DNA of 64,000 nucleotides from Streptomyces sp. Tu6071 (lineage in GTDB: Bacteria; Actinomycetota; Actinomycetes; Streptomycetales; Streptomycetaceae). The stretch spans positions 4,548,945 through 4,612,944 of the forward strand of contig NZ_CM001165.1 of assembly GCF_000213055.1 (NCBI RefSeq). The letters run 5' to 3'. Numbering within the stretch: the stretch's first letter is position 1; every line of letters begins with the position of its first letter. Shown one piece after another: positions 26,932 through 35,810 of the stretch. A program made the position numbers and the translations under genes. The notes under the pieces are model-generated. The model saw only the letters and a program-made list of their open reading frames with translations. It ran no database searches and was not told the origin of the DNA.

Positions 26932-27749
26932 TCGTCTGCTCCTTGTTGCTTTGCCATGCTGCGGAGTAGGTCCAGCGAATCCTGGGCGGACGCCGCCGTC
27001 ATGCGCAGATGATCACACACCGCCGTCGTCTTTGCGATTCCCTCGGGGGACCGATCAACGAAGCCGCCACCTACCCATGCTTCCGAGTAGAGCACTTGCT
27101 GGCCATCCACAGTGAGGAAGGTGAAAGGCATGTGGACGGGAGGCGCGCCGTCCCGGGCCCGGAGAACCTGGAGTGTGACGTTCGGGCGTTCGGCCAAGTC
27201 CACAAGATAGGCGAGCTGCTCCTGCATGACTGAGGCGCCGCCCACCTCCATGCGGAGCACGCCCTCCGTCACCACCAACCATAGACGCGGGGGGTGGGGG
27301 CGGTTGAGGATCTGCTGTCGCTGTAGACGGAGTTCGACGCGTGCCATGATCTCGTCCACCGTCTCGGTGGGGTTCCAGGCGCGGAACACGGCTGCCGCGT
27401 ACGCCTCCGTCTGGACGAGCCCGACCAGCAGGGTCGGGCTGTAGTCGACTATCGCCGCCGCGTCCTGCTCAAGGTCCGCGTACGGCTTGAACCAATCCGG
27501 GTAGTCCTGACGGAACAGCTCACCGTGCAGTCGGACATACACCCCACCCGTCTTCCCCGCCTTGTCCATAGCTCGCGCGAACTCCGGACTCGCCGGTACT
27601 TCACCGCGTTCGACTTTCGAAACCAAGGGCTGTGAGAAGGCCAGCAAATTGGCATATGCCGTTTGACTAATCCCCAAATGCTGCCGCTGCTGACGCACTT
27701 CTTCGGCGAAGGCGGCAATCGCCCTGCTTCGCCGAGAGGATTCGCTCAC
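26928..27749 (-). CDS. XRE-family regulator with DUF5753 (Scr1-type) domain
   Basis: A 273-residue protein. Residues about 12-65 are an XRE HTH (FAEEVRQQRQHLGISQTAYANLLAFSQPLVSKVERGEVPASPEF). The rest is the DUF5753 domain (DLEQDAAAIVDYSPTLLVGLVQTEAYAAAVFRAW...RVELRLQRQQILNRPHPPRLWLVVTEGVLRMEVGG...LVDLAERPNVTLQVL). The GTG at 27749 follows GGAGAGGGGAG; a TTG at 27797 would add 16 residues. These regulators pair with DUF397 proteins and affect development or antibiotic output in some Streptomyces. Base composition is less GC-rich than in flanking genes, possibly a sign of transfer. Confidence 0.92.
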   Translation of the reverse strand: MSESSRRSRAIAAFAEEVRQQRQHLGISQTAYANLLAFSQPLVSKVERGEVPASPEFARAMDKAGKTGGVYVRLHGELFRQDYPDWFKPYADLEQDAAAIVDYSPTLLVGLVQTEAYAAAVFRAWNPTETVDEIMARVELRLQRQQILNRPHPPRLWLVVTEGVLRMEVGGASVMQEQLAYLVDLAERPNVTLQVLRARDGAPPVHMPFTFLTVDGQQVLYSEAWVGGGFVDRSPEGIAKTTAVCDHLRMTAASAQDSLDLLRSMAKQQGADE

Positions 27750-27871
27750 GCGTACTAACTCCCCTCTCCTATCTGCGGTTTGAATAATGCTCCCCAAGGG
27801 GGAATGGGACTACCCCTACGTGCATGGGGTTCTGGCTGTCGGCCCGCATCCTGGTGACGCACTGTAGAGGC

Positions 27872-28066
27872 ATGAACACAGCCGCACAGCGTCGTTCCGG
27901 GCTTTCGGTCACGGACTGCCCCAGGTGTCTCGAACTTCTGCGCGAGGAGCGGGCCGCGCGTGCGCGGTGTGACTACTCGGCCGAGACGGACTGTCGTGTG
28001 CTCCGCAAACGGCACCCGCACGCCGGGGGCGGGGCGGCGGTGCGCGGCGCCGGGAGCGAGCGGTGA
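27872..28066 (+). CDS. Small CxxC protein
   Basis: A 64-residue hypothetical protein: GLSVTDCPRCLELLREERAARARCDYSAETDCRVLRKRHPHAGG. The CPRC pair and two more Cys residues could bind zinc, but no known family is recognised. The ATG at 27872 has GAGG only one base upstream, so initiation may be weak or leaderless. It diverges from the XRE/DUF397 cassette by 122 nt and overlaps the next gene by 4 nt (GTGA), so the two should be co-expressed. Confidence 0.7.
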   Translation: MNTAAQRRSGLSVTDCPRCLELLREERAARARCDYSAETDCRVLRKRHPHAGGGAAVRGAGSER

Positions 28067-29373
28067 GCGTGGCCGCCGAGCGTGCCGGGCGGCTCGGGCT
28101 GCCGGTCGAGCGGGGGTTCGCGGTGCGGGCGAGGGGCGGGGACGCGCGCGGGGCGTGGGTGCTGGCGGCTGGGGAGGTGCGGGACGGCGAGGAGTGCGGG
28201 TCGTGGCTGCGGGCGACGGCGTTGCGGCTCGCGGTACGGCTCGACCCGGGGCCGAGGGTGCGGTGGGCGCCGGGCGGGCTCGTACGGCCGACGTACGCGC
28301 CGGGGCCGGACGCGCCGACGGCGCTGCGCGCGTGGGCGGAGGACGTGGTCCTGCAAGCGGCGGTGGGGGAACTGCTGGAGAGCGGGGGGCCGTTCGGGGT
28401 GCGGTTCCCGGACGTGGACGGCGCTTGGTACGAGCTGGTCGCCGCACCGATCCCCGTACCGACCGAAGCGGACGAACGGAAACCTGGAGCCCCCATGAGT
28501 GACACGACGTTGGCGAACGCGGTGTTGCGGCCGGTGCGTTGTGACGCGGAGACGGATGTGCCGCACTTGATGCGGATCTTCGCGAAGCGGCTGAGCATCC
28601 ACACGGTGGGCGGGGAACCGGCGAGCCGCACGCGGTGCGCGCTGGAGCCGCACGAGGGGGTCGAACACATGGGGAGGGTACGGGAGTTGAGGGAGGGGGC
28701 GGTGTGGGTGACGTTCACGCGCGAAATGCCCCCGTACCAGGCGAGGCTGCTGCGGCCGTGTGCGCGCGAGGAGCGGTGCGGGCTCTACGAGGGGCACCCG
28801 GGCCGGTGCCTGGCCGCCGAGCCGGAGCGGTGGGAGCCGGAGCGGATGGGGGAGCTGGGGGTGCTGCTGGAGGGGGCGCCGGAACTGGCGGCGCCGGTCC
28901 GGGAGTTCGATCTGCCGAGGGAGCGGGAGGAGGCGGCGAGGACGGTGCGGGAGATCGAGACGGTGCTGGACCGCGTGCTGCGGGCGTACCCGTTTCCCGG
29001 GGGAGTGGGCCTGTCGGCACCGCAGATCGGCGTACCGCGCGCGGCGGCGCTGGTGCAGCCCCCGTGGGGAGCGCCGGCGGTGACGCTCCTGAACCCCTGC
29101 GTGATCGCGGGCTCGCGGGAGACGGCGGAGGAGTACGAGAGCTGCCCCGGCCGCTCGGGCCCCCGGACACCGACGTCCCGCCCGAACGAGATCACGGTGC
29201 GGACGACGACGCTGACCGGCCACCCCCTGACCACGACCTACACCCAGCCCCTGGCCCGCCTCGTCCACCACGAGATCGACCACCTGAAGGGCCTCCTCCA
29301 CCCACCGCGCCTCCCCGTGCGGACACCCCGTTCCGTGGACACGGCGCCCGGGGCGGTCGTGTACGAAGAGTGA
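28063..29373 (+). CDS. Peptide deformylase fused to an uncharacterised N-terminal region
   Basis: A 436-residue protein. The C-terminal about 170 residues are a peptide deformylase: motif 1 GVGLSAPQIG (314-323), a divergent motif 2 with EYESCPG (metal ligand Cys361, versus the usual EGCLS) and motif 3 HHEIDHL (His403, Glu404, His407). All metal and catalytic residues are present. The N-terminal about 145 residues are Gly/Ala/Arg-rich and unrecognised. The middle contains LEPHEGVEHMG and a Cys pair (CAREERCGLYEGHPGRC). An internal ATG at 28495 with GGAG upstream could start a shorter form (residue 145). Confidence 0.8.
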   Translation: MSVAAERAGRLGLPVERGFAVRARGGDARGAWVLAAGEVRDGEECGSWLRATALRLAVRLDPGPRVRWAPGGLVRPTYAPGPDAPTALRAWAEDVVLQAAVGELLESGGPFGVRFPDVDGAWYELVAAPIPVPTEADERKPGAPMSDTTLANAVLRPVRCDAETDVPHLMRIFAKRLSIHTVGGEPASRTRCALEPHEGVEHMGRVRELREGAVWVTFTREMPPYQARLLRPCAREERCGLYEGHPGRCLAAEPERWEPERMGELGVLLEGAPELAAPVREFDLPREREEAARTVREIETVLDRVLRAYPFPGGVGLSAPQIGVPRAAALVQPPWGAPAVTLLNPCVIAGSRETAEEYESCPGRSGPRTPTSRPNEITVRTTTLTGHPLTTTYTQPLARLVHHEIDHLKGLLHPPRLPVRTPRSVDTAPGAVVYEE

Positions 29374-29624
29374 GAGCGCCGCGCCCGCGGCCGGGGAACC
29401 GTCCGGCGCGGCCGTGCGTGCGCCGCTCAGCTGTCCGACTCGCCGCAGCCGTTTCCGTACGGAGGGTGACCGTCTCGCCCGTCCGTCGCTCTCGCGTCGT
29501 ACGCTGGAAGACCCCCGGCCCGTACCGCGTGCCGGTCTTTCGCGCTGCTCCGGGCCGCTCCGCCCCGGGCCCAGGACGGACCGCCGGGACAAGCACGGAC
29601 CCCGGCCAAGGACGGATGGCATTC

Positions 29625-32600
29625 ATGAGTCTGCACGGTCTTCTCGACGCGGTACTCGACGACCCGGCGCTCGCCGAGGCGGTCAAGGCCGCGGGCGACG
29701 GGCACCGCACCCAGGCGGATGTCGTCGGGCCGCCCGCCGCGCGGCCCTTCGTCGTGGCCGCGCTCGCGCGCGAGGCGCGCCGTACCGTCCTCGCCGTCAC
29801 CGCGACGGGACGCGAGGCGGAGGACCTGGCCGCCGCGCTCCGCACGCTCATCCCCACCGAGGGCGTCGTCGAGTTCCCCTCCTGGGAGACGCTGCCGCAC
29901 GAGCGCCTCTCGCCCCGCTCCGACACCGTCGGCCGCCGCCTCGCCGTGCTGCGCCGCCTCGCGCACCCCGAGGCGGACGACCCCGAGGCCGGGCCCGTCT
30001 CCGTCGTCGTCGCGCCGATCCGCTCCGTGCTCCAGCCGCAGGTCAAGGGGCTCGGCGACCTGGAACCCGTCGCGCTGCGGCAGGGGCAGAGCGTCGATCT
30101 CCAGGAGATCGTCGAAGCGCTCGCCGCCGCCGCGTACGCGCGCGTGGAGCTGGTCGAGAAGCGCGGCGAGTTCGCCGTACGAGGCGGCATCCTCGACGTC
30201 TTCCCGCCGACGGAGGAGCACCCGCTCCGCGTCGAGTTCTGGGGCGACGAGGTCGAGGAGGTCCGCTACTTCAAGGTCGCCGACCAGCGCTCGCTGGAGA
30301 TCGCCGAGCACGGGCTGTGGGCCCCGCCCTGCCGCGAACTCCTCCTCACCGAGGAAGTGCGCCGCCGCGCCGCCGTGCTCGCCGAGGAGCACCCCGAGCT
30401 GCACGAACTGCTCGGCAAGATCGCCGAGGGCATCGCCGTCGAGGGCATGGAATCGCTCGCGCCCGTCCTCGTGGACGACATGGAGCTGCTGCTCGACGTC
30501 ATGCCCGAGCGCTCGCTGACGCTCGTGTGCGACCCCGAGCGGGTCCGTACCCGCGCCGCCGACCTCGTCGCGACGAGCCAGGAGTTCCTGCAAGCCTCCT
30601 GGGCCGCGTCGGCGACCGGCGGCGAGGCCCCGATCGACGTGGGCGCCGCCTCGCTGTGGTCGCTCGCCGACGTGCGCGAGCACGCCGTGCACGACCTCGG
30701 CACCCCGTGGTGGTCCGTCTCGCCGTTCGCCGTGGACGAGGAGCTGGACGGCGACACGATCAGCCTCGCGATGCACGCCCCCGAGACCTACCGCGGCGAC
30801 ACCGCGCGCGCCCTCGCCGACACGAAGCGCTGGGTCAGCGAGGGGTGGCGCACGGTGTACGTCACGGAGGCGCAGGGCCCCGCGTCCCGTACCGCCGAAG
30901 TCCTCGGCACCGAGGGCATCCCGGCCCGCCTCGACCCCGACCTCGGCGCGATCTCGCCCGCCGTCGTGCACGTCTCCTGCGGCTCCATCGACCACGGCTT
31001 CATCGACCCGGCGCGCAAACTCGCCGTCCTCACCGAGACGGACCTCTCCGGGCAGAAGGCGGCGGGCAAGGAAGGCGCCCGGATGCCGGTCCGCCGCCGC
31101 AAGTCCATCGACCCGCTCACCCTGGAGACGGGCGACTACATCGTCCACGTGCAGCACGGTGTGGGCCGCTACATCGAGATGGTGCAGCGCACGGTCCAGG
31201 GCGCGACGCGCGAGTACCTCGTCGTCGAGTACGCGCCCGCCAAGCGCGGCCAGCCCGGCGACCGCCTCTACATCCCCACCGACCAGCTCGAACAGATCAC
31301 GAAGTACGTGGGCGGCGAGGCCCCCACCCTGCACCGGCTCGGCGGCGCCGACTGGACGAAGACGAAGGCGCGCGCCAAGAAGGCCGTCAAGGAGATCGCC
31401 GCCGACCTCATCAAGCTCTACTCCGCGCGCATGGCCGCCCCCGGCCACGCCTTCGGGCCCGACACGCCCTGGCAGCGCGAATTGGAGGACGCCTTCCCCT
31501 ACGCCGAGACGCCCGACCAGCTCACCACCATCAGCGAGGTCAAGTCCGACATGGAGAAGACGGTCCCGATGGACCGCCTCATCTGCGGCGACGTCGGCTA
31601 CGGCAAGACGGAGATCGCGGTACGGGCCGCCTTCAAGGCCGTCCAGGAGGGCAAGCAGGTCGCCGTCCTCGTGCCCACGACGCTCCTCGTGCAGCAGCAC
31701 TTCTCGACGTTCTCGGAGCGGTACGCGCAGTTCCCCGTCACGATCCGCGCCCTCTCCCGCTTCCAGACCGACACCGAGGCGAAGGCGACCCTGGAGGGGC
31801 TGCGGGACGGCTCCGTCGACCTCGTCATCGGCACGCACCGGCTCTTCTCCTCCGAGACGAAGTTCAAGGACCTCGGGCTCGTCATCGTGGACGAGGAGCA
31901 GCGCTTCGGCGTCGAGCACAAGGAACAGCTCAAGAAGCTGCGCGCCAACGTGGACGTGCTGACGATGTCCGCGACGCCCATCCCGCGCACGCTGGAGATG
32001 GCCGTCACGGGCATCCGCGAGATGTCCACCATCACCACCCCGCCCGAGGAGCGGCACCCCGTCCTCACCTTCGTCGGCCCCTACGACGAGAAGCAGATCG
32101 GCGCCGCGATCCGCCGCGAACTCCTGCGCGAGGGCCAGGTGTTCTACATCCACAACCGCGTCGACTCGATCGACAGGGCGGCGGCCAGGCTCCGCGCCGT
32201 CGTCCCCGAGGCGCGCATCGCGACCGCGCACGGGCAGATGAGCGAACAGGCCCTGGAACAGGTCGTCGTGGACTTCTGGGAGAAGAAGTTCGACGTGCTC
32301 GTCTCCACGACGATCGTCGAGTCCGGCATCGACATCTCGAACGCCAACACGCTGATCGTCGAGCGCGGCGACAACTTCGGCCTCTCCCAGCTCCACCAGC
32401 TCCGCGGGCGCGTCGGCCGAGGCCGCGAGCGCGGGTACGCGTACTTCCTCTACCCGCCGGAGAAGCCGCTCACGGAGACCGCGCACGAACGCCTCGCGAC
32501 GATCGCGCAGCACACCGAGATGGGCGCGGGCATGTACGTCGCGATGAAGGACCTGGAGATCCGCGGCGCGGGCAACCTGCTCGGCGGCGAGCAGTCCGGG

Positions 32601-33161
32601 CACATCGCGGGCGTCGGCTTCGACCTGTACGTACGGATGGTCGGCGAGGCCGTCGCCGACTACCGCGCGCAGCTCGACGGCACCTCCGAGGAGGAGCTGC
32701 CGCCCGAGGTCAAGATCGAACTCCCGGTGGACGCGCACGTCCCCCACGAGTACGCCCCCGGCGAGCGGCTGCGCCTCCAGGCGTACCGCGCGATCGCGGC
32801 GGCCACCTCGGAGGAGGACATCACGGCGGTACGGGAGGAGCTGACCGACCGGTACGGGCCGCTGCCCGAGCCCGTCGAGAACCTGCTCCTCGTCGCCGGG
32901 CTGCGGCTGCTCGCGCGGGCCTGCGGGGTCGGCGAGATCGTCCTCCAGGGCAACAACGTGCGCTTCGCGCCGCTGCCCGAACTGCGCGAGTCGCAGGAGC
33001 TGCGGCTCAACCGGCTCTACCCGGGCACGGTGCTCAAGCCGGCGCAGCAGTCGGCGCTCGTGCCGCGCCCCAAGACGGCGAAGATCGGCGGGAAGCCGCT
33101 CGCGAACCGCGAACTGCTCTCCTGGGTCGGGGAGTTCCTGACGTCGATCGTGGGGTCGTAG
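29625..33161 (+). CDS. mfd: Transcription-repair coupling factor Mfd
   Basis: A 1178-residue translocase that removes RNA polymerase stalled at DNA lesions and recruits UvrA. Domains in order are a UvrB-like N-terminus (FPSWETLPHERLSPRSDTVGRRL), an RNA polymerase-interacting domain (about 500-570, DYIVHVQHGVGRYIEM...LVVEYA), an SF2 helicase with Walker A GDVGYGKTE and the DEEQRFG box, GRVGRGRERGYAYFLY (motif VI), and the C-terminal TRCF domain. The ATG at 29625 (MSLHGLL) gives the usual length; an ATG at 29616 would add three residues and has AAGGA just upstream. Confidence 0.97.
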   Translation: MSLHGLLDAVLDDPALAEAVKAAGDGHRTQADVVGPPAARPFVVAALAREARRTVLAVTATGREAEDLAAALRTLIPTEGVVEFPSWETLPHERLSPRSDTVGRRLAVLRRLAHPEADDPEAGPVSVVVAPIRSVLQPQVKGLGDLEPVALRQGQSVDLQEIVEALAAAAYARVELVEKRGEFAVRGGILDVFPPTEEHPLRVEFWGDEVEEVRYFKVADQRSLEIAEHGLWAPPCRELLLTEEVRRRAAVLAEEHPELHELLGKIAEGIAVEGMESLAPVLVDDMELLLDVMPERSLTLVCDPERVRTRAADLVATSQEFLQASWAASATGGEAPIDVGAASLWSLADVREHAVHDLGTPWWSVSPFAVDEELDGDTISLAMHAPETYRGDTARALADTKRWVSEGWRTVYVTEAQGPASRTAEVLGTEGIPARLDPDLGAISPAVVHVSCGSIDHGFIDPARKLAVLTETDLSGQKAAGKEGARMPVRRRKSIDPLTLETGDYIVHVQHGVGRYIEMVQRTVQGATREYLVVEYAPAKRGQPGDRLYIPTDQLEQITKYVGGEAPTLHRLGGADWTKTKARAKKAVKEIAADLIKLYSARMAAPGHAFGPDTPWQRELEDAFPYAETPDQLTTISEVKSDMEKTVPMDRLICGDVGYGKTEIAVRAAFKAVQEGKQVAVLVPTTLLVQQHFSTFSERYAQFPVTIRALSRFQTDTEAKATLEGLRDGSVDLVIGTHRLFSSETKFKDLGLVIVDEEQRFGVEHKEQLKKLRANVDVLTMSATPIPRTLEMAVTGIREMSTITTPPEERHPVLTFVGPYDEKQIGAAIRRELLREGQVFYIHNRVDSIDRAAARLRAVVPEARIATAHGQMSEQALEQVVVDFWEKKFDVLVSTTIVESGIDISNANTLIVERGDNFGLSQLHQLRGRVGRGRERGYAYFLYPPEKPLTETAHERLATIAQHTEMGAGMYVAMKDLEIRGAGNLLGGEQSGHIAGVGFDLYVRMVGEAVADYRAQLDGTSEEELPPEVKIELPVDAHVPHEYAPGERLRLQAYRAIAAATSEEDITAVREELTDRYGPLPEPVENLLLVAGLRLLARACGVGEIVLQGNNVRFAPLPELRESQELRLNRLYPGTVLKPAQQSALVPRPKTAKIGGKPLANRELLSWVGEFLTSIVGS

Positions 33162-33253
33162 GGGGATCGGGCGGGGCGGGTCCGGGAGGGGGCGGGGCGG
33201 GGTCCGTCGCGCGGCTCCGCCCCGTCCCGCCCCGTACGGGCTCCGCCCCCGCC

Positions 33254-33688
33254 TTAGCCGATCTGCTCGGCGAGCGCCACGATGATGCCCGCCGGGCCGC
33301 GCAGGTTGCACAGGCGGTAGCTGTCCTCGTACCGCGCCACCTCGCCGAGGAGTTCGGCGCCGTGCGGGCGCAGGCGGGCGATCGTGGCGTCGATGTCGTC
33401 CACGGCGAACATCACGCGGTGCAGGCCGAGCGTGTTGGGCGCGGCGGGCCCGGCCCCGATCGGTGCCGGGTGGTGGTACTTGGTCAGCTCCAGGCGGCTG
33501 TTGCCGTCCGGGGTCCGCATCATCGCGATGGCGCTGCGGACGCCGTCGAGCCCCACGGTGTGGTCCGCGAACAGCCCCTCGATCTCCGCCTCGCCCTCCA
33601 GTTCGAGCCCGAGCGCGAGGAAGAAGGCGACAGCCGCGGGGAGGTCGTCCACGACGACGGCGACGTTGTCCATCCGTTGCACAGTCAT
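33254..33688 (-). CDS. VOC-family (glyoxalase-like) protein
   Basis: A 144-residue two-module VOC fold: MDNVAVVVDDLPAAVAFFLALGLELEGEAEI...RLELTKYHHP and LHRVMFAVDDIDATIARLRPHGAELLGEVARYEDSYRLCNLRGPAGIIVALAEQI. Members are metal-dependent lyases, dioxygenases, thiol transferases or binding proteins; the substrate cannot be inferred. His and Glu residues at metal positions (H-LHRV, and E in ALAEQ) are present. The ATG at 33688 follows AAGGT. It converges on mfd. Confidence 0.9.
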   Translation of the reverse strand: MTVQRMDNVAVVVDDLPAAVAFFLALGLELEGEAEIEGLFADHTVGLDGVRSAIAMMRTPDGNSRLELTKYHHPAPIGAGPAAPNTLGLHRVMFAVDDIDATIARLRPHGAELLGEVARYEDSYRLCNLRGPAGIIVALAEQIG

Positions 33689-34111
33689 GGGAGCGACCTT
33701 AGGGGGTCGGCGCTGCCGTGGACCGGTGCGGCGCAGGTTCACTGCCCGTGCGGCGCCGGTCCTTCGTCGCGCAAGGTTCGGCCGGGGCGCCGCAAGGACC
33801 GGGGAGCCCGGCGGCAAAGGCCGGGCAATCATTGTCGGAACCGGTTTCACCGCTTCCGGACACGAACGACCAGTTTCGGCCCATCCGGACCCGTTCCGCC
33901 TCCCACAACCCTTGTTCTGGCGCGAAAACATCGTTGTTTCCGTGGCGCGATTGTGGATACCTTCCGGGCGGCCGGTCACCGGGAACGCACAATCAGCGCG
34001 TCCGGGTGCCGTAGGCCCTTCGCACCATCGTTTTCGGGGGAGAACGTCGTGCCCCCTCTGTCGTGCCCATGGACCGGACCCCTCGCGGCCGGTCCGCACA
34101 GGAGGACATTC
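33689..34111. promoter_or_regulatory. 423-nt divergent region with stem-loop and possible promoter
   Basis: No gene is seen. A 9-bp inverted repeat CCGGTCCTT (33756-33764) pairs with 33794-33802, with GCGC pairing inside. TTGTTT (33934-33939), 16 nt, GATACC (33956-33961) is a candidate promoter for the downstream secreted I36 protein, which would give a leader of about 145 nt. Composition is more A/T-rich than the coding surroundings. Confidence 0.35.
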
Positions 34112-34537
34112 ATGCACATCCGGAGATCCATGACCGCTCTCGCCCTCACCGGGGCGGCGGCGGGCGCGCTCGCGTTCGGCGCCTCACCGGCGTCGGCCGC
34201 GGCGTCGGCCATCACGTACGACTGCACCAGCACGGGCCAGGTCTGCATCTACTACAACAGCAGCTCCTACGGCTACGGGGCCGTGTTCCGGCAGACCAGC
34301 GACGTCCCGAACTACGCGGGCCGCTACTTCAGCGCGGGCCGCAACGGCAGTGCGGGCGCCGGGGTGGAGGTCAAGAACCACGCGGCGGCGGTGGACAGCT
34401 GGGTCGCCTCCAACTTCACCGTGTACTTCAACTCCAACTACGGCTGCTCGGTCGCCTGCCAGACCGTGAGCGCGTACAACACGGTCAACCTGAACGCCAA
34501 CATCAAGAACAACAACGCGTCCGGCCGCGTCACCTGA
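34112..34537 (+). CDS. Secreted peptidase inhibitor I36-like protein
   Basis: A 141-residue exported protein. Residues 1-30 are a Sec signal (MHIRRSMTALALTGAAAGALAFGASPASA, cleavage after ASA). The mature part resembles the I36/SMPI beta-gamma-crystallin-type inhibitors: CIYYNSSSYGYGAVFRQTSDVPNYAGRYF, AGAGVEVKNHAAAVDSW, NYGCSVACQTVSAYNTVNLN. Four Cys residues could form two disulfides. SMPI is a Streptomyces metalloprotease inhibitor; inhibition by this member is only inferred. The ATG at 34112 follows a strong AGGAGGA. A large hairpin ends the unit. Confidence 0.85.
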   Translation: MHIRRSMTALALTGAAAGALAFGASPASAAASAITYDCTSTGQVCIYYNSSSYGYGAVFRQTSDVPNYAGRYFSAGRNGSAGAGVEVKNHAAAVDSWVASNFTVYFNSNYGCSVACQTVSAYNTVNLNANIKNNNASGRVT

Positions 34538-34569
34538 CAGCCGGTCGGCTGAACAGCTCCCGCAGCGGG

Positions 34570-34615
34570 CGCGGGCCGGGCGGTCTCCCTTCTCGGGGAA
34601 ACCGCCCGGCCCGCG
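34570..34615 (+). terminator. Terminator after the I36-like gene
   Basis: A perfect 15-bp stem (34570-34584 and 34601-34615) begins 33 nt after the stop codon. The 16-nt loop can form further inner pairs. Confidence 0.75.
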
Positions 34616-34739
34616 CGGCGCGTCCCGTACCGTGTGAACTGCCGCGCGCACGGGGCGAGATGGCCCCGAGCCAGCGCGAGCCCTCTTTTCAAGATCCCTT
34701 CACCGACGTTGAGTTGTGCCTCCTCGGAAGGACACCCGC

Positions 34740-35750
34740 GTGGCCCGTCCCGGTCAGCTCCGCCCCCTCGGCACCGGCGCCCTCCTCGCGCTGTGCCTCG
34801 CCACCGCGCTCACCGCCTGCTCCTCCGACGACGACGGCGGCGGTGGCGGTGGCGGTGGCGGCGGTGACACGAAGGGCGGGAACCGCGCGCTCTCCGCGCC
34901 GAAGGTCAGCGCGACGCCGAAGCTGACGAGCGCGGACGACAAGGGGATGCCGCTCGACGCGTACCTCCTCAACCCCGAGCAGCAGCGCACCCTCTCGCAG
35001 GCGCAGAGCGACCTCGTCGCGCGCTGCATGAACCGCTTCGGCTTCCAGTACCGGATGCCCGTCTCCGACTTCTCCGAGCAGGAGAGCGAGGGGCGCACGA
35101 CCCGCGTCGACGGCCGCTTCGGCCCGCAGAGCATGGCGAAGGCGCGGCAGTACGGCTACCACGGGGCCACGAGCACGAAGGACCCCACCGAGGGCTGGGG
35201 CGGCGGGGACGGGAGCGCCAAGCTCACCGCGCAGATGCGCCAGGTGCTCACGGGCGCCCGCGGCGACAAGGAGAAGTGGGGAGCGGGCGGCATGATGATC
35301 GGCGGCGCGAAGGTCCCCGACCACGGCTGCCTCGGCGAGGCGAACAAGAAGATCGGCGGCAAGGTCACCGCGGAGCCCGGCACGGACGGGACTTTCGTCA
35401 ACGACATCAAGTTCGACACCCTCGTGGCCGCCCAGAAGGACAAGCGCACGCTCGCGGTCTTCCGCGAGTGGTCCGCCTGCATGGCCAAGCGCGGCTACGA
35501 GTACCCCGATCCGCTCAAGGCGGTCGGCGACCCGCGCTGGAGCAAGACGCCGCAGGCCACCGAGGCCGAGAAGAAGGTCGCGGTCGCCGACCAGGAGTGC
35601 CGGAAGTCGGAGAACGTCGTCGGGGTGTGGTTCGCCGTCGACTACGCGTACCAGGAACAGGCGGTCGACAAGAACGCGCAGGCGCTCGCGGACGTCAAGA
35701 AGCAGAACGAGGACCACCTCAAGGCCGCCGCCGACGCGCTCGCGTCCTGA
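34740..35750 (+). CDS. Lipoprotein of unknown function, first gene of a MacAB-like operon
   Basis: A 336-residue lipoprotein. The signal ends in a lipobox ALTAC (Cys near residue 27), followed by a Gly-rich linker (SSDDDGGGGGGGGGG) and a soluble domain with several Cys residues: LVARCMNRFGFQYRMP, HGCLGEANKKIGG, EWSACMAKRGYEYPDPLKA, DQECRKSENV. I do not recognise the domain. The GTG at 34740 follows GGAAGGA by 7 nt; a GTG at 34716 is possible but lacks a site. It precedes a MacA-like adaptor, ATPase and permease in the same direction, so it may be the substrate-binding or accessory part. Confidence 0.87.
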   Translation: MARPGQLRPLGTGALLALCLATALTACSSDDDGGGGGGGGGGDTKGGNRALSAPKVSATPKLTSADDKGMPLDAYLLNPEQQRTLSQAQSDLVARCMNRFGFQYRMPVSDFSEQESEGRTTRVDGRFGPQSMAKARQYGYHGATSTKDPTEGWGGGDGSAKLTAQMRQVLTGARGDKEKWGAGGMMIGGAKVPDHGCLGEANKKIGGKVTAEPGTDGTFVNDIKFDTLVAAQKDKRTLAVFREWSACMAKRGYEYPDPLKAVGDPRWSKTPQATEAEKKVAVADQECRKSENVVGVWFAVDYAYQEQAVDKNAQALADVKKQNEDHLKAAADALAS

Positions 35751-35810
35751 GCCGGGGGCCGCCCCGGCCCGTACGTGTCGCCCGCTCGCCCCGCCCGAAA
35801 GGCCCAGCCA

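Noticed and set aside
29427..33311. A 1294-codon minus-strand frame opposite mfd
   Set aside because: Codon usage and composition match an antisense shadow (Asp/Val/Gly/Arg rich) and mfd is certain.
29414..34537. A 1707-codon plus-strand frame overlapping mfd
   Set aside because: It is an alternative frame of mfd with Arg/Pro/Gly-rich sequence; only its end (34112-34537) contains the real I36-like gene.
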